In this document: in pieces, positions 57,072 through 64,000 of the stretch
How positions within the stretch are numbered: position 1 is the stretch's first letter
Layout of the letters: each line of letters begins with the position of its first letter
Source: Bifidobacterium panos
GTDB lineage: Bacteria > Actinomycetota > Actinomycetes > Actinomycetales > Bifidobacteriaceae
Direction of reading: 5' to 3'
Assembly (NCBI RefSeq): GCF_012932445.1
Contig: NZ_JAAIIJ010000003.1
Coordinates: 167,686-231,685, forward strand
DNA length: 64,000 nt
Program-made: the position numbers and the translations under genes
The notes under the pieces: generated by a model
Seen by the model: only the letters and a program-made list of their open reading frames with translations
Told to the model about the DNA's origin: nothing
The model's database searches: none

Positions 57072-57190
57072 TTGTCATTTCGACCGAGGCGAAGCCGAGC
57101 GGAGAAATCTTTTTACCAGCAGATAAACACGCCACCAACAAGATTTCTCGACTACCCTCACTGCGTTCGCTCCGCTCGAAATGACAAAGA
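57072..57190. repeat. Dispersed hairpin repeat, second copy
   Basis: Same family as 43366-43480: GTCATTTCGACCGA ... GAGAAATCT ... GCCACCAACAAGATTTCTCG ... CTCGAAATGACAAA. The block from GCCACCAACA to the end is almost identical in the two copies. It separates the DXS-like gene from the convergent GH127 gene and may end both transcripts. Confidence 0.85.
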
Positions 57191-57239
57191 CGCGGCACAG
57201 CCGGCTCGAAGTGACGAAGGACGCGGCGCAAAGATCTCT

Positions 57240-59467
57240 TTATCTCGCATTCAGCCAGACACGCATTTCCGATTCGCCACGATTCGCCCAAGCGAAGTAC
57301 GGGATGAGCGTGGCGGTGACGGAGGTGACAGCGGCCGGCTTGTACGCAGAGTACAGCGGGGTGCGCGGGGCATCAGCAGGGGCATCGTCCGCTGTTTCAC
57401 GCTCAACGGCCACGCGCAGTGCAGGCACCTCAAGCTTGACCATGGGACGGGTAACGGCTTCGACTTCACCTGTGCCGCGTTCATCAACGCCCTTGGCACC
57501 GGCAACAAAATCAAAGGGCACAGCCTTGACTCCGGAACAATCCGCACCGACGGCGGTGGTGTCCACGACCAGATTCTGCAACAAATCGCCATTGTCGTGA
57601 CCTTCGGCGGCGAAAGTGATCGGGCCTCGCACGAACGCCACCTTGCCGACGTTTTCGCACACGCGTGGGTTGGTGGCGACCATGTGAACAGGCATGGGGA
57701 AGTCGAAGACGACGGCGTCGCCGTCACGCCATTCGCCGGTCAGGTAAAGATAGCCTTCGTGAATCTCGCGGGTTATGCGGTTTGCGGCCTCACCATCCAC
57801 TTTCACTGCCGCCGCTGCCTCCTCGCCACCGGCCCAAGCGGGAAGACGGAAGGCAAGAGTCGCCGTGGCGGCATCGCCCGCGATCCTTCCCTGTTCAGGT
57901 TTGTCGCAAGATTCAGAGGAGAAATGGAGCGCAGCACGGCCAGCACCAGACCACGGAAGACCAGCCTCCATGGACAGCGTCACCGGCACGCCTGCCAGCT
58001 CACAACCGACGCTGCCACTCATATAGAGATGGGTGAACAACGTGTTGCCGTCGTCAGCAAGGGTGTAGGCATATTCCTGCACGGATTCGACGAGGCGGGC
58101 GATATTCGGCGGGCAGCAGGCGCAACCGAACCACTTCTGACGCACGGTCTTGACATGGGAGAAATTCTCGTCGCGGTGATGCGCGGTTTCGGGGCGTACT
58201 TCAAGGGGATTAACGTAAAAGAAGCTCTTGCCGTCGAGCGCCATACCGGAAAGCACGGTGTTGTACAGCGCCGTCTCCATCACGTCGCCGTATTCGGATT
58301 TGGGCTCGATTTCAAGCATGCGGCGAGCGAAGAACGCGAGTGCAATGGCGGCGCAGGTCTCGCTATAGGCCAGATCGTTGGGCAGGTCATAGTCGTAGGA
58401 AAATGCCTCGCCGTGGCGTGTGGCACCAATGCCGCCGGTGATATAAAGCTTTTTGTCAACGATGTTGCGCCACAGCTTGCGCACGGCACTCAGCAGGTCG
58501 GGATCGTCGGTAAGGCGGGCAACGTCCGCGACGCCGGCATAGAAGTAAACGGCACGCACGGCATGACCCACAGCCTCATGCTGGTTGATGACCGGTTCGT
58601 GCGCCTGATAGTAAGCATACGGCTTGGGATCGTTGGCGTTTGGCTGGTATCCCCATCCCTCGGCTGCGACACGAGCGCGATCCTCGCGTTCGAAATACAA
58701 CGGTTCCTGGCCGCGCTGACGCACGAAGTAGACGGCCAGATCGAAATACTTCTTCTCCCCGGTGACTTCGGCCAGCTTCACCAGCGCCATCTCGGCGATT
58801 TCATGCCCCGGATAGCCATCAAGCTTGCCTTCCTCAGTGCCGAAACGGCAAGCCACGTAATCGGCGAAGCGACAGGCGGCCTTCAGCAACTTGCTCTTGC
58901 CGGTGCCTTGGTAATAGGCCACCGCTCCCTCGATCAAATGACCGAGGCAATACAACTCGTGATGATCCTTGAGGTTGGTGAAGTGGCGATCCATGCCGTT
59001 GAGGATGTAATAGGTGTCGAGATACCCATTGTCAAGCTGCGCGGCGCACACGATGTCGATGGCGTCATCGGCGGTGGCTTCCAGTTCGGCGTCGGGATGA
59101 TGGGCGAGCGAATAGCCCACGGCTTCGATCCACTTGGAGAAGTCTGTATCTTGGAAGACAAACCCATAGAACTTGTCGGGGTCAGGATGAGCGGGATCTT
59201 CGGGCAGCGCATTGAAGCCACGGAACGTGTAGGTGGGCGGCACGAACCGCTTGCCTTGGGTCGCCTTGCTGGCGTTCTGCGCGGCGGCGGCCTTGAAGTT
59301 GTGCATGCAGTAACTCGCGTCCGCACCGGGCACCTGATCGTTGAGGGCGCGCCACTGGTAGGGAATCACCTCGGTGCGAACGAGTTCCTGCTCGGTTCGC
59401 CAGAAATCGTCGGTGATGGTGACGCGCTTAAGGTCGAGAGGATGGCTGTGTTGCTGCTTCGGGGCAT
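57240..59467 (-). CDS. GH127 beta-L-arabinofuranosidase (HypBA1-like), start codon one base out of frame
   Basis: Releases beta-L-arabinofuranose from plant hydroxyproline glycans; probably cytoplasmic, as no signal peptide is seen. Catalytic and zinc residues of HypBA1 are present: WFGCACCPPNIARL (nucleophile and zinc Cys), YSETCAAIA (zinc Glu and Cys), HGEAFSYDYDLPND. The open frame without interruption is 57240-59369 (GTG, MIPYQW). However, the conserved N-terminus LDLKRVTITDDFWRTEQELV continues upstream in frame with no start codon. An ATG at 59465-59467, with AGGAG 7 bases away, lies one base out of frame across a CCCC run (59461-59464). One more C would give a full-length protein beginning MPPKQQHSHPLDLKRV. 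Confidence 0.9.
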
Positions 59468-60017
59468 TCGTCGTCTCCTAGGGGTTACGCGGCTATCAGT
59501 GCGCCAAGGCATCTGCGACCCACATTATATTACTGTCGGAATACCTAACTAATGTAGCTTGCGAATTCCCCCAATGGGCCTCTCCGGACGGTCTTTGACT
59601 GAGCCGTGATGCACTGGGTTTTTTCTTTTAGGGCCTATAGGAACCGTGGGGGTTATAGGCCGAAATGTGTGCTTGGGATTCGGCCTAACGCGTTGTAGCG
59701 GTATGCGTGACAGGTATTTGAATGTGATTGCCCAAGCGATATGGAAATCCTCTTGAGACGCTACCTCCCAGATTGTTGCGCACGGTTTTGTATCCACCGA
59801 CATCCGCAACCGACTGAAATAGCCTAAATGAAAATGACATTTTGCATAAGCGACGTTTTGAGGCATGCCTCGATCATTGAAAACATGACGGCTACTGATT
59901 GGGACAACAGTACTCCACGCGACTTGGTGAGATAAGAGCTCTCTCCAGCCCACAGCGATTACGAAATGGCCAATCCCCTGGAAGCCAATGTTTCCAAGGG
60001 ATTGGTTATATATCCAG
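59468..60017. other. Gene-free stretch between GH127 and the tRNA remnant
   Basis: No supported gene. It holds the GH127 promoter region. At 59794-59821 it carries a 28-base near copy (one mismatch) of the 3' coding end of the DXS-like gene (57007-57034, ending CCGCAACCGACTGAAATA). An antisense open frame at 59549-59953 has no recognisable features and is not called. Confidence 0.6.
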
Positions 60018-60067
60018 TGACCCCGGGGAGACTCGAACTCCCGACCTTGAGATTAGAAGTTCTCCGC
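60018..60067 (-). other. Phage attachment site: 3' half of a tRNA-Arg gene
   Basis: On the minus strand the sequence reads CTTCTAA anticodon loop (anticodon TCT, Arg), variable loop, T-arm GGGAG-TTCGAGT-CTCCC, acceptor strand CGGGGTC and discriminator A. The 5' half is absent: upstream bases (GAGAA) do not pair with the 3' anticodon stem. This is the expected att left after integration into a tRNA gene with crossover near the anticodon loop. The full tRNA should be rebuilt at the other end of the element, beyond the window. Confidence 0.82.
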
Positions 60068-60127
60068 TTTATACTGGGGTGAAGCGGATGTTATTCCGAA
60101 GAATGGCTAAATATCAACGATTACAGC

Positions 60128-60240
60128 CTACGTAGACCCTACGTAATGACTAGGTAGGGTGTAGTAGGATGAGGTACAAATGAGGTACAAAGTCCGAAAA
60201 TCATGAAATACCCCTTGGGGTACAAACAATGAGGTACAAA
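60128..60240. repeat. GGTACAAA repeats and TACGTA dyads before the integrase
   Basis: ATGAGGTACAAA occurs at 60169-60180, 60180-60191 and 60229-60240, with a related GGGGTACAAAC at 60217-60227. CTACGTAG and CTACGTA lie at about 60128-60146. The position between att and int fits arm-type integrase binding sites and control of int. Confidence 0.65.
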
Positions 60241-60256
60241 CAGGAGGCCGGGAAAC

Positions 60257-61705
60257 ATGGCGAAGAGAAGGGCGAAGGGCGCACAGAAACCGTACCTGTT
60301 CTGGCACACGTACAGTTACGTGAACAAGGACGGCGAGCGGATCACCAAGCGCACGCAACGTTGGAAGGTGCGTCTGGAACTTCCCCCTGACGCTGACGGC
60401 AAACGCCGCTACAAGACGTTCGTCGGCAACACCAGCGGCGAATGCATGAGGAAACTGCGCGAGGCGCGAGACCTGCTCAATTCCGGCAAGGCCATCAGCC
60501 CGGCCAAGTCACCGACCCTGCGAACGTATTCCAGATTGTTCCTCGAGGACGCATCCCATCGGGTCTCAAGCGGGACGCTGGACGGGTACCGAACGAAGCT
60601 CCTGAAATATTGCGATGCGTGGATGGACATGGAGATGAGATCGTTCGTGCCCAGCACCATCCGCACGATCATCAACGAATGCGGCAAGAGCCTGAGCTAT
60701 AAACACATTCTTTGGACTGCACTCAATCAGGTCTTCGACATGGCCGTGGAAGACAAGGCGATCACGTCGAACCCCGTGAAAAGCGTGAAACTGAATGGCA
60801 TGAGCCTCGTGGAAACCGGGCGCAAGGCCTATTCCGTGCCCGAGCTGAAGTCGATGCTGTTGGTGACGTTGGATGATCCGATATGGCTGGCGGCACGGAA
60901 ATGGTGGCGTATCTTCACCGGAATGCGCCAGGGCGAGATTCTTGGCGCTCCGCTGGAATGCCTGCACCTTATGTCGAGAGAAGACGAGTCCCGCGGCATC
61001 GGATCGTGGTTCGACCTCGAATGGAGCCTGGCCGAAATCCCGAAGAAGCATGGGTGCGGGCAGCCGGTGAAAGGCCGGTACCCGTGCGGAATGAAGCGCG
61101 GCGGCAACTGCCCGCAAGGCGAATGGGCCGTCCCGGACGGTTTCAAGATGCGCCACCTCGTGAACCGGTGGTGTTTGAAGTCCACGAAATCCAAGAAGGG
61201 GAGGATGGTGCCCATCGTGCCCGAACTGGCCGAGGTGTTGCGCCGTTATCTCGATGCGACGAGGGACTGGCCGAACCCTTACGGACTGTTGTTCCGAAAC
61301 CCGGACGGTTCCCCCGTCACGCCGAAGCAGGACGCCGCCGAGTTCAAGCAGTGGCTTGAGCGGGCGGGGCTTGACCCCAGCACTCGCTTCGGCCATGAGA
61401 CAAGATACTCCGCCGTCACGTTGATGCGTCGGGGCGGAGGGGACCAGAAAGCGGTCGAGGAGATAATCGGCCACACGTCAATCCAAGTGGACAACATCTA
61501 TCGCACGGTGGACATGGAGGAAAAGCAGCAGACAGCCGGACTGATCGGGGCGGCGTTGGACATGCCGAGAGGATTGCTGCCGTCAGCGGAGGGGCACAGC
61601 ATCGAGGACGCGGAGGAATCGTTAAGGAGACTCAAGGAATCGCAGCGCTTGGAAAAAAGAGAAAGAGACAGACAACGCAGGAACAAGAAGAACGCCGAGG
61701 AATGA
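60257..61705 (+). CDS. int: Phage tyrosine recombinase (integrase)
   Basis: Site-specific recombinase for prophage integration. 482 residues. An N-terminal AP2-like/arm-binding domain (FWHTYSYVNKDGERITKRTQRW), SAM-like core-binding domain (LRTYSRLFLEDASHRVSSGT) and catalytic domain with Arg in FTGMRQGEILG, His-x-x-Arg in GHETRYSAVTLM, and GHTSIQVDNIYRTV carrying the second His and nucleophile Tyr. A Cys-containing insert (HGCGQPVKGRYPCGM...GNCPQGEW) lies in the catalytic domain. C-terminus is a charged helix. CAGGAGG site upstream. Confidence 0.96.
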   Translation: MAKRRAKGAQKPYLFWHTYSYVNKDGERITKRTQRWKVRLELPPDADGKRRYKTFVGNTSGECMRKLREARDLLNSGKAISPAKSPTLRTYSRLFLEDASHRVSSGTLDGYRTKLLKYCDAWMDMEMRSFVPSTIRTIINECGKSLSYKHILWTALNQVFDMAVEDKAITSNPVKSVKLNGMSLVETGRKAYSVPELKSMLLVTLDDPIWLAARKWWRIFTGMRQGEILGAPLECLHLMSREDESRGIGSWFDLEWSLAEIPKKHGCGQPVKGRYPCGMKRGGNCPQGEWAVPDGFKMRHLVNRWCLKSTKSKKGRMVPIVPELAEVLRRYLDATRDWPNPYGLLFRNPDGSPVTPKQDAAEFKQWLERAGLDPSTRFGHETRYSAVTLMRRGGGDQKAVEEIIGHTSIQVDNIYRTVDMEEKQQTAGLIGAALDMPRGLLPSAEGHSIEDAEESLRRLKESQRLEKRERDRQRRNKKNAEE

Positions 61706-61714
61706 GGCATAACT

Positions 61715-61798
61715 ATGTTGACTTTGCATCACATGCGGGCCAGCGCCGGACTGTCCCAAGCCAAGCTGGGCGATCTGGCCCACGTCTCGCCTGTTTGA
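61715..61798 (+). pseudogene. Truncated XRE-type helix-turn-helix fragment
   Basis: 27 codons: MLTLHHMRASAGLSQAKLGDLAHVSPV then stop. The LHHMRASAGLSQAKLGDLAHVS part matches the first helices of Cro/CI-type regulators (typically followed by a recognition helix and about 40 further residues). The stop leads straight into a hairpin, so the gene looks cut short. It lies 10 bases after int. Confidence 0.6.
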
Positions 61799-61810
61799 AA
61801 ACGACGAAAG

Positions 61811-61867
61811 ACCCCTCGCCCAAGACGCTCACCCAGTCACTGGGTCAACGAAGCTTGGACGAGGGGC
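61811..61867. terminator. Bidirectional terminator-like hairpin between int side and lysis genes
   Basis: Long arms ACCCCTCGCCCAAG and CTTGGACGAGGGGC enclose a second small hairpin ACCCAGTCACTGGGT. It separates the plus-strand integrase unit from the minus-strand holin. Confidence 0.7.
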
Positions 61868-61884
61868 CTTGGTGTTCAGCTGGG

Positions 61885-62256
61885 TCAAACCGTTTTAGCG
61901 CGGATCGCGGAAACACCGATCACAGCGCCGAAGAACAGTGCGACAGCACTAATTGTAGTCACAACAGCGTCGGTCATCGTCAACCCCCAGACGGGGCCAA
62001 GCGCTCCGACCAGCACCGCGAGCGCGGGCAGGACGGTGAGGGTGAGCCACTTGAGCACCTGATATGCCTTGTCGGGCAGGAGCCAGTCCGGCATCTGCCC
62101 GTCGGTCGTGTCATCGGTGGTCATGGCGGTCGCGGTGCCATCCGTGGCGGCATCCGTGGCGGTCGCGGTTTCGACGGTCGCCAGCGTGGCAAGCCTTGCA
62201 TCAGTCTGCTCGTCGGTTTCGGGGGTCGTGCCCTCGGCGTGCTTCAACTCACTCAT
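61885..62256 (-). CDS. Putative phage holin
   Basis: 123 residues. The N-terminal half is hydrophilic and rich in Thr, Ala and Asp (ATATDAATDGTATAMTTDDTT), followed by two hydrophobic helices (VLKWLTLTVLPALAVLVGALGPV and MTDAVVTTISAVALFFGAVIGVSAI). Size and two-helix topology, with a stop-start overlap to the endolysin, fit a class II holin. Assignment rests on topology and position. Confidence 0.78.
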   Translation of the reverse strand: MSELKHAEGTTPETDEQTDARLATLATVETATATDAATDGTATAMTTDDTTDGQMPDWLLPDKAYQVLKWLTLTVLPALAVLVGALGPVWGLTMTDAVVTTISAVALFFGAVIGVSAIRAKTV

Positions 62257-63019
62257 TGGCTGCTCCTTTGCTTAGCGCGTCCACCTTGGCCGTCAGGTCG
62301 GCCACCGCCGTGCCGAGGTCGGTGATGAGCTGGTACACGTCCTTGTCGCCGTTCATTTTGGAGTTCTTGTAGTCCATCACGTCGTGCGGCATCTTCGTGA
62401 GCAGGTCGTAGGCGTCGCGCTCACCGTTCACGTTGGCGTTTTTGTACGCCCACACAAGGTGCGCGACATCATTGCGCAGGGCGTTGATCTGGTTGCGGTT
62501 CTCGATCACCTCATCCCACAGGTTCCTGCCGTCGTTGCCCTTCGCGCCATAGAGTTCGTCAATCGTCATATCGTTTTCCTCGCTTTCTCCCGCGTACCTG
62601 AGGTAGCAGTCCCACGGGTAGTTGTAATAGGCTGAGACGTTCGTTTCCCAGCCGGTTTGGTCGCCGGCGTTTCCGGCGATCGAATTGTTTTCGCTGATGC
62701 TCGCCTGAGCCAGCATGCCGCCGCCGAGATAGACGGCCACGTGATCGGCGTCGTTGAGCAGGATGTCACCCGCCTGCGGGTCGCCGTCAGCCGCGACGCG
62801 CGCCCAGCCGCGGGCGGTCAGGTTCGCGCTCAGATTGCCGGTGTAGGTCGCGTCGCCGGTGTCGAAGCCCGCCTCTTGCAGGCAGTGGATGACGAGGCTG
62901 GAGCAGTCGCAGTTGCCGGCGGATGGATCGAAATCCCACCTGTCGTACTGCGAATATCCCATGTTCGCGTCCACGCACCAGTAGCGCATGCGTTCGATCA
63001 GTGTGTTGATGTTTGGCAC
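62249..63019 (-). CDS. Phage endolysin, NlpC/P60-like amidohydrolase
   Basis: Cleaves host peptidoglycan at lysis. 256 residues. The catalytic Cys is in AGNCDCSSLVIHCLQEAGF near residue 37, with His in NDADHVAVYLGGGMLAQAS near 92. The C-terminal part (MTIDELYGAKGNDGRNLWDEV...) has repeat-like segments (AYKNANVNGERDAYDLLTKM and DYKNSKMNGDKDVYQLITDL), probably a cell-wall-binding or oligomerising region. Overlaps the holin start by 8 bases. Confidence 0.9.
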   Translation of the reverse strand: MPNINTLIERMRYWCVDANMGYSQYDRWDFDPSAGNCDCSSLVIHCLQEAGFDTGDATYTGNLSANLTARGWARVAADGDPQAGDILLNDADHVAVYLGGGMLAQASISENNSIAGNAGDQTGWETNVSAYYNYPWDCYLRYAGESEENDMTIDELYGAKGNDGRNLWDEVIENRNQINALRNDVAHLVWAYKNANVNGERDAYDLLTKMPHDVMDYKNSKMNGDKDVYQLITDLGTAVADLTAKVDALSKGAANE

Positions 63020-63040
63020 ATTTGCCCTCCTTCAATAGGA

Positions 63041-63064
63041 AAACCCCTCGGTTTCGAGGGGTTT
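63041..63064 (-). terminator. Hairpin before the endolysin
   Basis: AAACCCCTCG and CGAGGGGTTT arms with a four-base loop, then TTTCC on the minus strand, 22 bases before the endolysin start. Confidence 0.75.
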
Positions 63065-63104
63065 GATGCCGCCGGCCGGGTTGGCCGGAGGCAGGTCTTA
63101 AAAA

Positions 63105-63135
63105 CGCCTATAAACAGATTTCGTGTTTATAGGCG
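63105..63135 (-). terminator. Terminator after the small phage membrane protein gene
   Basis: A perfect 12-bp stem (CGCCTATAAACA and TGTTTATAGGCG) with a seven-base loop, followed on the minus strand by TTTTTAAG. Confidence 0.85.
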
Positions 63136-63165
63136 TGCCGGGCGTGGCAGGGGCGGTGAGGGATG

Positions 63166-63579
63166 TCACGCCGTTTCATGCCCGGGTTCGCCCGTGTCGG
63201 GCAGGGTTTCCGGCGCGATTTCCGCGCGCAGCTCGTCCGGCAGGCGCGGCTTGGGATGGCGCACGAGGAAGTCCGGCTCCACGATCTCGCAGAACTGCTG
63301 GAGCCAGTGGAACAGGTTGCGCGTGTAGGCGGCCAGCGCGAAGTACTTGCGCTGCTGCTTTTCCAGATGCGTGATCTGCTCCTCCTGCGCTTCGACCTGC
63401 TCGCGCAGGGGCGCGATCACCTTGTCCGTCAAAATGTCGCACGCCTGCGCGGCGATGTCGGCGGTGTCCTTGCGACGGCTGCTCACCGCGCCGATCAGCG
63501 CGCCGACGCCGCCACCGCCGACCAATGCGACGATGACCGCCGTCCAGAACTCCTCGCTCGAAAACAATTCCAAAGGCAT
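63166..63579 (-). CDS. Phage membrane protein with coiled coil (possible second holin)
   Basis: 137 residues: one N-terminal membrane helix (FWTAVIVALVGGGGVGALIGAVSS), then a charged helical region with coiled-coil character (PLREQVEAQEEQITHLEKQQRKYFALAA) and an acidic Pro-rich tail. Such genes are common just upstream of phage lysins. The role is unproven. Confidence 0.75.
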   Translation of the reverse strand: MPLELFSSEEFWTAVIVALVGGGGVGALIGAVSSRRKDTADIAAQACDILTDKVIAPLREQVEAQEEQITHLEKQQRKYFALAAYTRNLFHWLQQFCEIVEPDFLVRHPKPRLPDELRAEIAPETLPDTGEPGHETA

Positions 63580-63607
63580 CGGTTGAATCTTCCCTCTCTA
63601 AACGAAA

Positions 63608-63626
63608 GCCCCGCCTTGGGCGGGGC
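63608..63626 (-). terminator. Hairpin between two phage genes
   Basis: GCCCCGCC and GGCGGGGC arms with a three-base loop, followed on the minus strand by TTTCGTTT. Confidence 0.75.
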
Positions 63627-63633
63627 CGTGATG

Positions 63634-63983
63634 TCACTGCGCAATATAAGCAGTGTTGGCGTTGAAACTCGCGTTTGCCGGGATCGTCTTGCCGCTGTCG
63701 TTGCACAGGCGCATCGACCCGTTGGCGTCAATAATGAACCTCACGAACCCGGTCACGGAAGACGAGACGGCCGAGCCCGCGAAACAGACCCCGTTGCCGG
63801 CGTACGGCTTGTCGGCGGACGCGATGCCCAATGTGACGACCCCGCCCGCCGCCAGATCGGCGGACAGAAGCTTCGCGTTGCGGATGACGAGTTCGCGGAT
63901 TCGGCCAGTCCGGGCCAACGTCACACCATCCGACAGATTGGTTTTCTCAACAATTGAGGGGGGGTGATCATGATTCGTGTCAT
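63634..63983 (-). CDS. Phage late protein, start region split by a C7 run
   Basis: The continuous frame 63634-63924 encodes TLARTGRIRELVIRNAKLLS... with Gly/Ala-rich beta-like sequence ending TAYIAQ, probably a tail or fibre-associated protein; not recognised further. Upstream, an ATG at 63981-63983 with AAGGAGA 5 bases away starts MTRIMITP and meets a run of seven C (63958-63964). One extra C would join it to PSIVEKTNLSDGVTLARTG in frame. As written, the ATG frame stops after about 20 codons. Alternatively this is the end of a longer gene from outside the window, since the frame stays open to the edge. Confidence 0.6.
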
Positions 63984-64000
63984 TGTTTCTCCTTAGTGTG

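Larger units (their letters stand above)
60018..64000. mobile_element. Prophage (left end), continues past window
   Basis: Bounded on the left by the tRNA-Arg half-site and containing a tyrosine integrase, a truncated repressor-type gene, then a minus-strand block of holin, endolysin and further phage late genes. The late genes run leftward from beyond 64000 toward the integrase, so lysis genes are at the end of the late operon. Whether the prophage is complete cannot be judged. Confidence 0.88.

Noticed and set aside
57072..59552. 826-codon plus-strand open frame
   Set aside because: Antisense to the GH127 gene, whose catalytic motifs are clear on the minus strand.
59549..59953. 134-codon minus-strand open frame near the prophage
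   Set aside because: No recognisable motif, no good ribosome-binding site and composition unlike neighbours; left as gene-free.
62510..62560. Possible match of spacer 9869-9901 to the prophage endolysin region
   Set aside because: Only about 15 bases (GCCGTCGTTGYCCTT) align with one mismatch; too short for a protospacer.

Overview
The window reads as a high-GC actinobacterial chromosome, most likely Bifidobacterium. Support comes from a polyphosphate glucokinase next to an FMN-riboswitch riboflavin transporter, a GH127 beta-L-arabinofuranosidase very like HypBA1 of Bifidobacterium longum, a type I-E CRISPR system with a GTGCTCCCCGCG repeat, a large PurL with fused glutaminase, and the lexA-LysM-nrdR-helicase block. 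The species cannot be fixed from sequence alone.

Layout. 1-4.6 kb: aminotransferase fragment, ppgK, FMN riboswitch, ribU and a single-chain ECF module (two ATPases plus EcfT). 4.8-18.8 kb: an orphan HipA-like kinase, then a type I-E CRISPR-Cas locus. Its 33-repeat array is split by an IS21-family element that landed inside one spacer. All cas genes (cas2, cas1, cas6e, cas5e, cas7e, cse2, cas8e, cas3) lie on the minus strand and run toward the array. Only the C-terminal part of cas8e remains, so interference is probably impaired while adaptation genes look intact. 18.8-35.7 kb: housekeeping genes (YhbY, MFS exporter, RarA, DUF3516 helicase, NrdR, a LysM protein divergent from LexA over four SOS-box-like sites, a CDF metal exporter, lactate dehydrogenase, HflX, a small-molecule/rRNA-type methyltransferase, HrpA). 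35.8-54.8 kb: a purine region with purT, a DUF4143 ATPase, purC-purL-purF-purM-purD on the plus strand, and purE-purK-fur on the minus strand. Between the two pur clusters lie a nucleoside hydrolase, a probable nucleoside MFS transporter and an LTA-synthase-like protein. 55.2-59.5 kb: a DXS-family enzyme and the GH127 enzyme, whose start codon is out of frame with its body by one base. 60.0-64.0 kb: the left end of a prophage integrated into a tRNA-Arg gene: tRNA 3' half, tyrosine integrase, then a minus-strand lysis cassette (holin, NlpC/P60 endolysin) and two more phage genes, running off the window.

How they work together: the purine genes cover most of IMP synthesis plus nucleoside salvage. 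The CRISPR locus records repeated encounters with one phage gene (three spacers hit the same coding motif). IS21 insertion, cas8e truncation and degenerate distal repeats suggest a decaying immune locus, while a prophage sits about 40 kb away. Several short repeat families punctuate the intergenic DNA: a CGAAATGAC hairpin, a GTGTCAGC hairpin, a 61-bp tandem repeat before the DXS-like gene, a GTCTGGTTCGTCACG hairpin array next to cas3, and a 32-bp tandem repeat before the DUF4143 ATPase.
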